From assembly GCA_028285545.1 (NCBI GenBank), contig JANQPA010000099.1, forward strand, positions 1-50,209: a stretch of 50,209 bases of DNA. The letters run 5' to 3'. Under the pieces are notes generated by a model, which did not search any database, had not been told where the DNA came from, and saw nothing but the letters and a program-made list of their open reading frames with translations. This DNA comes from Saprospiraceae bacterium. Its GTDB lineage: Bacteria > Bacteroidota > Bacteroidia > Chitinophagales > Saprospiraceae. A program made the translations under genes and the position numbers. Within the stretch, counting starts at the first letter, position 1; every line of letters begins with the position of its first letter. This document shows, piece after piece, positions 13,867 through 23,442 of this stretch.

Positions 13867-16614
13867 ATGGCTAATCGATTCTCTCTATTATCTATACTAT
13901 TATTTCTTCCACTCCTTGTTTTTTCTCAAAATTCGAAAAGGGCCTTGGATCACGCAGATATTTCCAAATGGAATAGCATCCGCTCATCCAAAATCAGTCA
14001 TAACGGACAATGGGTAACCTACACATTGAGTCCTTTGGAAGGAGATGGGAAAACCATCCTTTATAATGCTGTTAGTAAAAAAGAATGGGTATTTGAAAGA
14101 TCGGAAATTCCTGCTTTTTCATTCGACAATCAATTTTTAGTCTTTAAGATTAAACCTGCCCAGGAAAATATCCGCCAACTTAAATTAGATAAAGTAGATA
14201 AAGACAAATGGCCTCAAGATTCCCTGGGTATTCTCAATCTCCAAAGCCAGGAGCTACAAAAGTTGCCCTTTCTTAAATCCTTTAAACTTTCAGACAAGTG
14301 GGGTTCTGTCCTGACGGCTCATTTTGGAGCAGAAGCTCACCAGGAAGAAAAGAAACAGAAATCAAAAAACGGTCCATTGGTCATCTGGGATTTGTCAAAA
14401 AATAAAGAATTCCGAGTGCCTAATGCCAATAATTATGCTCTGGCCGAAAATTCTGCAAAAGTACTCTTGAGTACTTCTGAGAAAAAATTTAGTACCGTAA
14501 AATTGTTTGATGTAAATAAAGGAAGCTTCCAGGATATTTGGTCAGACAGTTTGGACTGCAAATCCATGAACATAGCTTCTCAAGGAGATCAGGTAGCTTT
14601 TATTACTTTGAAAGAAAAAGAAGCCGAATCAGTAGCTGTACACCATTGGAAATCGTCCAATAATCAGTTAAAAGTTGTTGCAAATGTCGATAGCCGCTTC
14701 TTAAAAGAGAATTGGGTCATTAGTGAACATGCAAGTCCCAGGTTTAAGGAAGATGGCAGTCAGTTATTTTTTGGTATTGCTCCTCCCCTACCCAAGAAAG
14801 ATGAGACCATCCTGGACGACGAAAGGCCCGTGGTCGAGGTATGGAATTATAAGGACAAAAGAACTTATCCCCAACAAAAAATCCAACTAAAAAATGATCA
14901 GCGTAAATATTTTAGCTGCTTAATGGATACTCAAAGTGGAAAAATCATACAACTGGCTAATCAGGAATTGCCAAATGTATCCATTGATGTCAGAAGCCCT
15001 TCCAAATGGTTGATAGCTTATGAAGATGAAGCTTTTAGGCGCCAATCCAGCTGGGAAGGTGGACCAACGCACAAAAATATTTATTTGATTAATGGAAGCA
15101 CAGGAGAAAAAGAATTAGTAGCCGAAAAGATGAGAGGTTCAGCACAAATGTCTCCATCGGGTAAGTATTTATATTGGTATAACTTTCCGGAATCTTCCTG
15201 GTTTGTATATTCTTTGGCCACTAAGAAAACCAGAAATATTAGCAAGGATTTAGGAGTATCTATTTCTAATGAACTTCATGACAGTCCAAGCTACCCTGGT
15301 CCATATGGTATAGCAGGCTGGACCAGCAATGATGATTTCCTCTTGCTATATGACCGATATGATATCTGGCAAATTGACCCTCAAGGAAATATCAATCCTG
15401 TCAACTATTTTAAAGGAAGAGAAAAAAAGCGCATTCATCGTTATATTAAAGTAGATCCCAATGATCGTGCTATTGAAGAAGTAGCACCTATGCTTATTCA
15501 TTTTACAGATGAGGAGACTAAAGAAGAGGGCTATCTTACTTTTAATTTGCACACAGGAGTGCAAAAGATCCTTCAAAAAGGTGCTTTTTCCTATTCAAGA
15601 CGTCCGATCAAAGCCAGAAATGCAGATCGCTATATTTTCACAAAAGAAAATTATCAGATTTTTCCAGATCTTCAATACAGCAGTGATTTAAAGAGTTCTA
15701 CAAAAATTAGTACTGCCAATCCCCAACAAAAAGAATTTAATTGGGGTACCATGGAGATGGTCGAATGGACTTCACTAGATGGCCAGCGTTTAAAAGGCTT
15801 GTTGGTTAAGCCCGAAAATTTTGACCCTAATAAAAAGTATCCTTTGATGGTCAATTTTTATGAGAAAAGTTCTCAGGGACTGAACCGACATCGCAGGCCA
15901 GAGTTTCACCGTTCGACAATGAACTACCCTTATTATGCCAGCAAGGGCTATGTGATTTTTAACCCGGATGTTCCATATAAGATTGGTTATCCTGGTGAAA
16001 GTGCTTATAATTCAGTTATCCCTGGAGTTACCAACTTAATTAATCAGGGCTTTATTGATGAAAAACGGATCGGTTTGCAAGGGCATAGTTGGGGCGGTTA
16101 TCAAATTGCCTATTTAGTAACTCGATCCGATTTATTTGCCTGTGCAGAATCAGGAGCGCCCGTTGTCAATATGATTTCAGCATATGGAGGTATTCGATGG
16201 GGTTCGGGGGCAAGCAGAATGTTCCAGTATGAGCACACCCAAAGTAGGATCGGTGGAACCTTATGGGACTACCCTCTTCGTTACATGGAGAATTCCCCCA
16301 TTTTTACCATTGATAAAATAAAAACTCCTGTACTCATTTTGCATAACGATAATGATGGAGCTGTACCCTGGTACCAGGGGATTGAATTTTTTATGGCCAT
16401 GCGAAGATTGGATAAGCCGGCTTGGATGTTGAACTATAATAACGAGCCTCACTGGCCCTTGAAGCTGCCCAATCGCAAGGATTTTCAAAAGCGAATGAGC
16501 CAATTTTTTGATCATTATTTACAAGGGGCACCTATGCCTGTGTGGATGGATAGAGGTATTCCAGCTATGGAAAAAGAAAGTAATATGGGGTATGAAGCAG
16601 TAGATAAACATTAA
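13867..16614 (+). CDS. secreted prolyl-oligopeptidase family (S9) serine peptidase
   Basis: A 915-residue exported peptidase. A signal peptide (to about residue 20, VFSQ) is followed by a beta-propeller-like region (about 30-620) and a C-terminal alpha/beta hydrolase domain (about 640-890). The catalytic triad is visible: Ser741 in GHSWGGY, Asp830 in HNDNDGAVPW, His862 in NEPHWP. S9 enzymes cleave short peptides after Pro or other residues in the periplasm; substrate preference cannot be read. The 3' end lies inside a 29-bp hairpin that includes the last codons. It is transcribed alone, with a TATTTTTG promoter element upstream. Confidence 0.93.
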   Translation: MANRFSLLSILLFLPLLVFSQNSKRALDHADISKWNSIRSSKISHNGQWVTYTLSPLEGDGKTILYNAVSKKEWVFERSEIPAFSFDNQFLVFKIKPAQENIRQLKLDKVDKDKWPQDSLGILNLQSQELQKLPFLKSFKLSDKWGSVLTAHFGAEAHQEEKKQKSKNGPLVIWDLSKNKEFRVPNANNYALAENSAKVLLSTSEKKFSTVKLFDVNKGSFQDIWSDSLDCKSMNIASQGDQVAFITLKEKEAESVAVHHWKSSNNQLKVVANVDSRFLKENWVISEHASPRFKEDGSQLFFGIAPPLPKKDETILDDERPVVEVWNYKDKRTYPQQKIQLKNDQRKYFSCLMDTQSGKIIQLANQELPNVSIDVRSPSKWLIAYEDEAFRRQSSWEGGPTHKNIYLINGSTGEKELVAEKMRGSAQMSPSGKYLYWYNFPESSWFVYSLATKKTRNISKDLGVSISNELHDSPSYPGPYGIAGWTSNDDFLLLYDRYDIWQIDPQGNINPVNYFKGREKKRIHRYIKVDPNDRAIEEVAPMLIHFTDEETKEEGYLTFNLHTGVQKILQKGAFSYSRRPIKARNADRYIFTKENYQIFPDLQYSSDLKSSTKISTANPQQKEFNWGTMEMVEWTSLDGQRLKGLLVKPENFDPNKKYPLMVNFYEKSSQGLNRHRRPEFHRSTMNYPYYASKGYVIFNPDVPYKIGYPGESAYNSVIPGVTNLINQGFIDEKRIGLQGHSWGGYQIAYLVTRSDLFACAESGAPVVNMISAYGGIRWGSGASRMFQYEHTQSRIGGTLWDYPLRYMENSPIFTIDKIKTPVLILHNDNDGAVPWYQGIEFFMAMRRLDKPAWMLNYNNEPHWPLKLPNRKDFQKRMSQFFDHYLQGAPMPVWMDRGIPAMEKESNMGYEAVDKH

Positions 16615-16661
16615 GAAAAAAAGCCGCTTGACAGCGGCTTTTTTTCTTAATGTTTATCTAC
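16600..16661. terminator. 29-bp-stem hairpin overlapping the S9 stop codon
   Basis: Arms 16600-16628 and 16633-16661 pair perfectly over 29 bp around TGAC. The GC core AGCCGCT is followed by seven T. The left arm includes the last four sense codons and the TAA of the S9 gene, so the right arm is a mirrored copy of the gene's end. Confidence 0.9.
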
Positions 16662-16682
16662 TTACTTTTTTATTTTTGTTTA

Positions 16683-17927
16683 ATGAAAATTATTATATCA
16701 ACGCTTTTTTTTGTTTTTATAGCCAATATTTGTTGGACTCAATCATCTAAGTGTAGTTGTGAAGGTGATCTGGATTATTTATTAGAGGAGTTAAAAAATG
16801 CTCCGAGTTATAAGGAGCAGATTAAGGGCGCTAAAAAGGCTTCATTTTATCAATATGTGGAGCAGATTAAAGGTGAGATAAAGAAGGAAGAGAAAATCGA
16901 TTTACATTGTCAGGTGTATCTGCAAAAAGTGATTAAGCAAATCCGAGATGAGCATTTGTATTTGACGCCTGTAATAAAAAGGGTAAAAACGGATGAAGAA
17001 GTCAAAAACTTCCAGGCCTCTTCTGTTTATCAAATGACTCCTATTTATGAGGAAAATCTTCAAGATTTAGAGAAAAAAACAAGTGAATATCCAACCAGTG
17101 ATATAGAAGGAATTTACTATACAACCAATAAGCTATTAAAAATAGCTGTCGTTCTCAATGATAAAAAAGAGTATCAAGGGATAGTTCTGGAATCAAAAAC
17201 CAGCCTTTGGAAACCAGGTCAGGTGAAATTTATTATTTGGTCTAAGGAGAATAGCGTCATTGCTATAGAGTATGATTGGTATCATAACGGCCATTACCGC
17301 AGCGGAAAAAATGTGACCTATTTACTCCAAAGTCTTCAGTATGTTAAAAATCCTGACCGGGTACCTGTATTTCGAAAACGAAATACGGCTTCCTTTAATG
17401 AGTATAAAAAATTGGATGGTCAAACAGCCTACCTTTACATAGGATCTTTTAAAGGGAGCACTAAAAATCTTCGGGAATTAGACTCTCTTTATCTAGCCAT
17501 CCAATCTTCTGTTCAGGAAGTCAAAACTTTAATTATTGATGTCAGAGATAATACTGGGGGTGGGCTAAGAGCGAATTATAAATTACTGGATATTTTGGAT
17601 GCTAATTTAGGAAAGCAAAATTTGCATTTGATCGTCAATCGTTTTACGGGGAGTGCTTCTGAACATTTCACTTTAGAATTGAAATCCAGAGGAGCTACCA
17701 TTTATGGCGAAAATACCAGAGGAGCCATTAATTATCGATATCGAAACAGAGCCAGCAATAAGCCCAGCCCAGTCACTCCTTGTTATCAATATAGGATAGG
17801 CTTGACAGTGGCAAAAAACCCAAAAGAGTTCAAAAACCTGGAAAACGAACAGAATGGGATTGATCCGGATATCACGCTCAGCTATGATGAAGATTGGTTA
17901 ACTCAGGTATTGAGGAAAATAGAGTAG
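16683..17927 (+). CDS. secreted S41 family peptidase
   Basis: A 414-residue exported protein with the S41 (C-terminal processing/tricorn-like) catalytic core in its last third: LIIDVRDNTGGG, then FTGSASEHFTLELKSRGA with the nucleophile Ser in GSASE (about 324), then YGENTRGA. The Lys used as base in CtpA-type enzymes (in TxGK) is replaced by Ala here, as in tricorn/IRBP-like S41 members. The start at 16683 (MKIIISTLFFVFIANICWTQ) gives a good signal peptide; the frame extends 11 codons upstream into the hairpin. A TATTTTTG sequence ends 4 bp before the ATG, so a leaderless transcript is conceivable. No PDZ domain is recognised. Confidence 0.85.
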   Translation: MKIIISTLFFVFIANICWTQSSKCSCEGDLDYLLEELKNAPSYKEQIKGAKKASFYQYVEQIKGEIKKEEKIDLHCQVYLQKVIKQIRDEHLYLTPVIKRVKTDEEVKNFQASSVYQMTPIYEENLQDLEKKTSEYPTSDIEGIYYTTNKLLKIAVVLNDKKEYQGIVLESKTSLWKPGQVKFIIWSKENSVIAIEYDWYHNGHYRSGKNVTYLLQSLQYVKNPDRVPVFRKRNTASFNEYKKLDGQTAYLYIGSFKGSTKNLRELDSLYLAIQSSVQEVKTLIIDVRDNTGGGLRANYKLLDILDANLGKQNLHLIVNRFTGSASEHFTLELKSRGATIYGENTRGAINYRYRNRASNKPSPVTPCYQYRIGLTVAKNPKEFKNLENEQNGIDPDITLSYDEDWLTQVLRKIE

Positions 17928-18153
17928 ATTCTGAATTATGAAGAATATTCAGGCCCCTTTGAAGTAAATTTGCCAGTTGAGATCCGCTGCAAAGGGTTTA
18001 AAAATGGTCAGGGATCCACCTTAGAAAGCAAAAGAACATTTAAAATAAATTAATGCGCCTATTTTCCCTGATGAATGGCCATTTTTCCCTGCAATTAATT
18101 CTGCTAATCATTTAACTTGCAGAGCATTTTTTTTAGCCAAAAATTATTGGAAT

Positions 18154-18651
18154 ATGAAATTATCTGCTCTGCTTGGATTATTTTTTTTGATGTTTAATAT
18201 TTCTTGTTCTGCACCTGCTGAAAATCAACCACTAGCCAATAAGCCTTCAATTACTGAAGAACATTCATCATTGGAAGAGTTAAAAAGTGTGATCATTGAA
18301 AATTCAGAAAACTACACACAAGCCATAAGGGAAGTAAATGCGGAGAAGGTACTTTCTTTTTTAAGCGAGGATATGATCATTTATCGGCCAAAAGGGGACG
18401 ATTTTATTGGTAAACCTGCTTTTCGACAATTCATCGAGAAATTTTATGAGGGCTTGGTCATTAAAGATTTGGAAATTGAAGAAAGGGGCATAGATATTTC
18501 TGATAGCCTGGCTGTAGAAACGGTTGTTTATTCTGAATCTTTTAGCAAAAATGGAGGAGCATTTACTCCTATCAAAGGAAGGTATTTAGCGGTCTGGAAA
18601 AAGGAAAGTTCTGGAGATTGGAAATTATCAAAAATGGTCAACCTTCCATAA
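18154..18651 (+). CDS. SnoaL/DUF4440-like lipoprotein
   Basis: A 165-residue lipoprotein with lipobox FNISC (Cys at about 18) and an NTF2-like cone domain: YTQAIREVNAEKVLSFLSED, MIIYRPKGDDFIGKPAFRQF, then VVYSESFSKNGG and GRYLAVWKKESSGDWKLSKM. The last motif is typical of DUF4440-type domains, which often bind small ligands or catalyse isomerisation. The role is unknown. It converges on the LytTR gene with only 12 bp between stops and no terminator visible. Confidence 0.82.
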   Translation: MKLSALLGLFFLMFNISCSAPAENQPLANKPSITEEHSSLEELKSVIIENSENYTQAIREVNAEKVLSFLSEDMIIYRPKGDDFIGKPAFRQFIEKFYEGLVIKDLEIEERGIDISDSLAVETVVYSESFSKNGGAFTPIKGRYLAVWKKESSGDWKLSKMVNLP

Positions 18652-18663
18652 CCGTTTCCATCA

Positions 18664-19359
18664 TTATAATTGATCTAATATTTTCTCCTGGTAGGTTTTA
18701 CCTATGGGGAGCTGGCGATTATTAATTTCTACAAATTCTTTTGTAAAAAAAGACACCTTGTTTTTATTAATGATATAAGATTTATGAATCCGAACAAAGG
18801 CATCATTTAATTCTTCAAGAAGTGATGACATAGAAGTATATATTACGAAGTTTTTTTCAGGGCTAATCACCTTGACATAATTACTCATTCCTTCAATAAA
18901 GAGGATATTATTCAAAGGAATTTTGGCCATTTTTCGATTGCTTTTGGCATATAAAAACTCCGTTTTCAGTTTTGATTGATGAGCTCTATTATTGGTTGGG
19001 TTAAAAAGTTTTTTATATCTCATTACTGCCTTCAGGAATCGATCAAAAGAGATGGGTTTAAGTAAATAGTCCAGTACCTCTAATTCAAAACTATCCAAAG
19101 CAAATTCCCTATGAGCAGTAGTAATGATAACGGAAGGCGAGTTGGTGAGTATCCGTATAAAGTCCAGACCTTTAAGCCTTGGCATTTCAATATCTAAAAA
19201 CATTAAATCAATATCGTGATTTTCGAGGATTTCATTGGCTTCCATTGCATTATTGCAGATGGCTACTAACTCCAGTTCTTTAAGATCCTGCAAATAGCCT
19301 TCTAAAATCCGTTGGGCAACCGGCTCATCATCAACAATTATGCATTTTATTTTTTCCAT
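18664..19359 (-). CDS. LytTR family response regulator (pair 1)
   Basis: A 231-residue response regulator. The receiver domain (about 1-120) has the acidic pocket IIVDDE, phospho-acceptor Asp56 in FLDIEMP and conserved Lys in LLKPI. The LytTR DNA-binding domain follows (about 135-231): LFIEGMSNYVKVIS and the HKSYIINKNKV segment. The histidine kinase gene lies 15 bp upstream on the same strand, so the two form a two-component system of the LytS/LytR type. Targets are unknown. Confidence 0.93.
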   Translation of the reverse strand: MEKIKCIIVDDEPVAQRILEGYLQDLKELELVAICNNAMEANEILENHDIDLMFLDIEMPRLKGLDFIRILTNSPSVIITTAHREFALDSFELEVLDYLLKPISFDRFLKAVMRYKKLFNPTNNRAHQSKLKTEFLYAKSNRKMAKIPLNNILFIEGMSNYVKVISPEKNFVIYTSMSSLLEELNDAFVRIHKSYIINKNKVSFFTKEFVEINNRQLPIGKTYQEKILDQL

Positions 19360-19374
19360 AGATCTTTTGTTTAT

Positions 19375-20451
19375 TTATTCGTTTGGGTCGACCCTAGCCA
19401 GTTGGTGGCCGGATAAATCAATCCATAGCTCAGCATTAAAGACCTCTTTTTCTTTTTTAGTTTCTAGTTTATGAGCATCAGGGTATAAAAGTTTCAACCG
19501 TCGGTTTAAGTTCGAAAGGCCAATCCCTTCATTTTTTTTGTTTTCAGGTAAATCAATAGGGAGTGAATTTTTTATCTGGAAAAATATGGCTTCCCCCTTC
19601 CTTTTTAATTTAATATCAATTTTGGCATACTTAGTTTCCTCTTTAACTCCATGTTTAAAGGCATTTTCTACCAAAGGGAATAATAATAAAGGAGCCACTT
19701 TAAGATCCTGAATTTTCTCTTCATTAATTTGCCATTCTACATCTACCCTATCTCCATACCTTTCTTTTTCAATAGCCACATAATCCCGGATTAATTTTAA
19801 TTCTTGATCTAAAGTTAACAAGGCCTGATTTGACTCATAAAGGGAATAACTCAACAAATCAGACAATTGAAGGATCAATCCTGGAACCTTATCAGATTTT
19901 TCTATGGATAAACCATAGATATTATTTAGGGTATTAAAGAGAAAATGTGGGTTAATTTGTGATTTTAGGTATTTTAACTCGGTAGCAATTTTTTCCTTTT
20001 CCAGCTGCTTGATTTTATTTTTTTCAGTATACCAATCGGAAAATACTTTTATGCCAATTGAAAAAGCAACAGGAGTGGCAATGATAACCGCATTTTGAAA
20101 AATTTTGTCGATTAGCAGAGGTTTAAGTCCAGGTCTCCACCAATCAGGGAAAAATACAGGGTAGCCCCAATAAATAAAAATATAGCGCTGTAAGGTGGCC
20201 ATCAATCCAATAACGATAATTAGGTATAGGATGTATTTAAAGATTTGATTTTTATACAAATACCTGGACATCAGCACGTAATAGTTGACATAAACGGCCA
20301 CCATGCGAACAGGAAGAAATAACAATTCAAATATCATTGCATGCCCAAAAGTATCTCGGTATCCAAATTCCGAAATGGCAAAGGTGAGCATCAGAATAAG
20401 CCAGAAAAGAATATGTCGCCCAATAACTTTTAAAAGTTTGGAATTCATCAT
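19375..20451 (-). CDS. LytS-like sensor histidine kinase (pair 1)
   Basis: A 358-residue membrane kinase. Four hydrophobic segments fill the first about 145 residues; then a coiled linker (KNKIKQLEKEKIATELKYLK) and the His_kinase motif SQINPHFLFNTLNNIYGL, with phospho-His at about 169. The ATPase half shows PLVENAFKHG (N box) and GIGLSNLNRRL (G box). No extracellular sensor domain is present, so it probably senses within the membrane. It lies directly upstream of the LytTR gene. The paralogous pair at 41829-43711 has the same kinase-first order. Confidence 0.92.
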   Translation of the reverse strand: MMNSKLLKVIGRHILFWLILMLTFAISEFGYRDTFGHAMIFELLFLPVRMVAVYVNYYVLMSRYLYKNQIFKYILYLIIVIGLMATLQRYIFIYWGYPVFFPDWWRPGLKPLLIDKIFQNAVIIATPVAFSIGIKVFSDWYTEKNKIKQLEKEKIATELKYLKSQINPHFLFNTLNNIYGLSIEKSDKVPGLILQLSDLLSYSLYESNQALLTLDQELKLIRDYVAIEKERYGDRVDVEWQINEEKIQDLKVAPLLLFPLVENAFKHGVKEETKYAKIDIKLKRKGEAIFFQIKNSLPIDLPENKKNEGIGLSNLNRRLKLLYPDAHKLETKKEKEVFNAELWIDLSGHQLARVDPNE

Positions 20452-20539
20452 ATAAATATAGGATGGATTTATGCTAAAGAACTTTAATTTATGTCAACAA
20501 AGAGTTTAGAAGGGTAAAATGAGCGTTTACAGCAGGCTA

Positions 20540-21394
20540 CTAACCGTATTTATATATTTGCCAGCTATTGTAGATGTTATGAAAAACAATGTAAAAAATA
20601 GGCCCAAGTCCCGTAATAGGGTTTACAAAAGTAAGTGCCAGCCACAGAGCGAACATGGTATTTTTCCTCCCTAATGATAGCCCCGTTTCTACATAATTTT
20701 TTTTACTGCTTACCCTTTCTCCTATTTGAAATTGTAGGAAACAAACTACTCCGATAACCATTGCGATATACAGAAATTCATACCAAGCCGTCACTTCATC
20801 ATTGGCAATGTAGTTAGAAGCCTTAGCAGAAGCAATATAGACATTAGTAAGAAATAGATAAAAAGGAACCCTAGTAAAGTGCCTAAACCATAACCTTAGG
20901 CGAGGAAGAAAATTTCGGATAGCCTGGGCCAGTATTAGAGGAATGAATACGACCTGAGCTACAGGAATCATTATTTCCCAAACATTAACCTGAGTCTCCA
21001 CACTTAAGGCCAATGGCAGGGTAAATGGAATGACCAAAGCCATGATCGGGCTGGTAAATATGACCGATGCGGTTACAAAGCTTACATTTTTTTTCATAAA
21101 AATGGCCATCACAGGAGCACCTGCTGCTGTTGGTGCCGAGCAAATTACAAAAGCTGCCATGGCAGCCATCATATTAAAATTCCGGAGGCTAAAAAAAACA
21201 ATCAGTGGGATAATAATATTCAGAACAGCCACCTTTAGATGATCCAGACTGATCATCCCTCTGCTCATTTTTACATCTAAAAAGGCAAAAAACAGCATGG
21301 CCATCACAAAATATCTAACCAGAAAAGTCAGATGATGTCCTATGGGAAATAAAATTCCTAACAGGATGGTACCAAAGATAAAAGCAGCTTTCAA
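20540..21394 (-). CDS. bile acid:sodium symporter (BASS/SBF) family transporter
   Basis: A 284-residue membrane protein with about nine hydrophobic segments. It matches the SBF family: ICSAPTAAGAPVMAIFMKKN in the first crossing region and GRKNTMFALWLALTFVNPIT before GLGPIFYIVFHNIYNSW at the C-terminus. Family members move bile acids, keto acids or other organic anions with Na+; the substrate here is unknown. The only start in frame is a TTG at 21394, with no ATG before the first helix. It is transcribed alone. Confidence 0.82.
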   Translation of the reverse strand: MKAAFIFGTILLGILFPIGHHLTFLVRYFVMAMLFFAFLDVKMSRGMISLDHLKVAVLNIIIPLIVFFSLRNFNMMAAMAAFVICSAPTAAGAPVMAIFMKKNVSFVTASVIFTSPIMALVIPFTLPLALSVETQVNVWEIMIPVAQVVFIPLILAQAIRNFLPRLRLWFRHFTRVPFYLFLTNVYIASAKASNYIANDEVTAWYEFLYIAMVIGVVCFLQFQIGERVSSKKNYVETGLSLGRKNTMFALWLALTFVNPITGLGPIFYIVFHNIYNSWQIYKYG

Positions 21395-21466
21395 GACATG
21401 GGTTTAAATAGACCATTGAATAGAAGGCCAAAGATATAAAGACTTTTGAGAAGGAGATATTTGGGC

Positions 21467-21503
21467 AAAGGGTGTCGGCAGCGGCTCGCTGCCGACACCC
21501 TTT
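21467..21503. terminator. 17-bp-stem hairpin terminator
   Basis: AAAGGGTGTCGGCAGCG (21467-21483) pairs perfectly with 21487-21503 around GCT. It is 17 bp past the minus-strand phosphoesterase stop and ends in a short T/A stretch. Confidence 0.85.
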
Positions 21504-21520
21504 ATGATACTAGAGGCTTT

Positions 21521-23356
21521 TTATTTTCGGAAAAACATCCCAGATCCAATTCTATTATTTCGAAACCAGTCTGGTTGCCAATAATAAGTTGGAGAGACTG
21601 CACTACCCTCATCTTTGTCTCTAATCAAAAAGTTCATTCGAATGGTTTTCCAGTTTTCTCCCTGTTTTTCTTTGATGTAGCTAATAGGAATGGCCAGTTC
21701 AAAGTGATATCCTACATCTTTTGGGATACATTCCCATTCTGTGCCTTCGGGCAAAGGATTGGTACCCGTTGTTACATAAGGAAGATCCTTTACTTTAGGA
21801 GTGGTGGTTAGGTAAAAAGAATTTCGATACCATCCTCTTCCATTATCCATAGCACTTTTGGTAAGTGGATCAGCATTCAAAACAACGCCAACATGATCCT
21901 GATTCCAAGTAGAAGTAGCCGGATCAACAAGCAATTGGTCATCTTGAATTTTAGCTGCTACATAGATGTGATCCTTTCCTTGCAAAATGGCAAACTGCCC
22001 TGAAAAGTTGGGTCTATCTTTTGGTTTAATTTGGTAAGGAAAGTTGTTCCATTCACTTAGATCTCCATCTACCTGGATGGCTTTTTTTGACTTGATTAAT
22101 TGTAAACGTTCCTCTACGCCCAATAGAATTTTATAAGGAATTTCAACTTTAGGGAATTCTTCTACCTCAAATTTAACTTTTGCGGTAATGGGAATTTGTT
22201 CTGACCTGCTGGTTTGTCGCTTTGGACGCCTTTCTATTTCAAGGTCAACAAATTTAACAGAGTTGGGATTTACCTGAACCTTATTTTCTGAAAGGGTGGA
22301 TTTATAATGCCAGTTAAATGATTTATGAAGACTTACCTCCATCGGCCAATCTGTGTCATTTTTGAGGCTAATTCGAGCTTTTCCGGATTTAAATTTTTTA
22401 TCTACAAAAATAGGTTCAACACTAATTGGATTGTTTCTGGTTAAGGCATTCAGATGATTTCTTTTTTCTTCTGTCATCACATCCTGATCGAACACCCCTT
22501 CCAATTGCAAATTAGCAATGATGGGTCCATCATCAGTCATCGTTACCCAGACTACATGATCAAATTCGCCAAAGTCTGGTCCGCGTAAAGAACTGGAACC
22601 ACCAGTAGTTGCCAACATAAAGTAATTTCCATTATTACGTTCATATCTGACATAATTATGGCGGTGTCCTACAAAAACGGTATGCTGACGATTAGAAAGC
22701 AACTTTTCTACATTAGGCCATTTTAAATTTTCGGCTCTTTGCAACCAAAGAGGTTGATGCATAAAGACCAAGGTCCATTTGACATCCTGATTCTCTCTTA
22801 AGGTTTTTTCAATCCAGTCATACTGAGTATCGGAAATGGTACCTCTACCAGATCCTCGATATTGATCTTCTGAATTAAGACATAGGAATAAGACATCTTT
22901 GTATTTAAAGTGATAATAGGTCGGGCCAAAGCGTTTTTTCCATTCATCTTCCATAACTTTGTTTGTAATATCATGATTACCAGGCAGGTAGAAAAAAGGC
23001 ATCTCCAATTGGTCGATGAAACCATCAAACTCCTTCCATTGTCGATCCAGTTCTGCAACATCTTCAGTATATCCCTCAATGAGATCCCCTACACTCATAA
23101 CAAATTCGGGCTGCAACAAATTCAGGCGTTTAACACCTTCCATAAAAACTCCCGGTCTGTGGCCTCCCGTACGGTCGGTTACGATTGCAAATTGGAAATT
23201 CCCTGGTTCATTGTTTAGATTGAGGCTGGTCCAGGGTTTAGGGCCTTGGGGAACAGTGATCTCAAGTTTTGATTTTTCTCCGTATTTATTTGTTTGGGAA
23301 AACAAGGTTAGTGCAAAAAAAAGGAATAGGCAAAGGCTTAGTATTCTAGCAGTCAT
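21521..23356 (-). CDS. secreted metallophosphoesterase with C-terminal CBM9-like domain
   Basis: A 611-residue exported protein. After the signal peptide (LFFALTLFSQ), a calcineurin-like phosphoesterase domain (about 50-290) shows IVTDRTGG, VGDLIEGY, LPGNHDITN, FMHQPLW and VFVGHRHNYV. These are the standard two-metal ligands, although the first Asp-x-His is replaced by TDRTGGH. A linker of beta-rich sequence follows. The last about 180 residues (AIQVDGDLSEWNNFPYQIKP onward, ending in YYWQPDWFRNNRIGSG) resemble a CBM9-type carbohydrate-binding domain. It may act on phosphate groups of surface or extracellular glycans; this is inference from the domain pairing. Confidence 0.88.
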   Translation of the reverse strand: MTARILSLCLFLFFALTLFSQTNKYGEKSKLEITVPQGPKPWTSLNLNNEPGNFQFAIVTDRTGGHRPGVFMEGVKRLNLLQPEFVMSVGDLIEGYTEDVAELDRQWKEFDGFIDQLEMPFFYLPGNHDITNKVMEDEWKKRFGPTYYHFKYKDVLFLCLNSEDQYRGSGRGTISDTQYDWIEKTLRENQDVKWTLVFMHQPLWLQRAENLKWPNVEKLLSNRQHTVFVGHRHNYVRYERNNGNYFMLATTGGSSSLRGPDFGEFDHVVWVTMTDDGPIIANLQLEGVFDQDVMTEEKRNHLNALTRNNPISVEPIFVDKKFKSGKARISLKNDTDWPMEVSLHKSFNWHYKSTLSENKVQVNPNSVKFVDLEIERRPKRQTSRSEQIPITAKVKFEVEEFPKVEIPYKILLGVEERLQLIKSKKAIQVDGDLSEWNNFPYQIKPKDRPNFSGQFAILQGKDHIYVAAKIQDDQLLVDPATSTWNQDHVGVVLNADPLTKSAMDNGRGWYRNSFYLTTTPKVKDLPYVTTGTNPLPEGTEWECIPKDVGYHFELAIPISYIKEKQGENWKTIRMNFLIRDKDEGSAVSPTYYWQPDWFRNNRIGSGMFFRK

Positions 23357-23442
23357 GATGAATTGGATTTTAGTATAAAAATAAAGGGAGAACTAGGAAA
23401 GAGGAAAGAATGTAGGTTAAATTATGTTGAAGTTTGTTTTAA

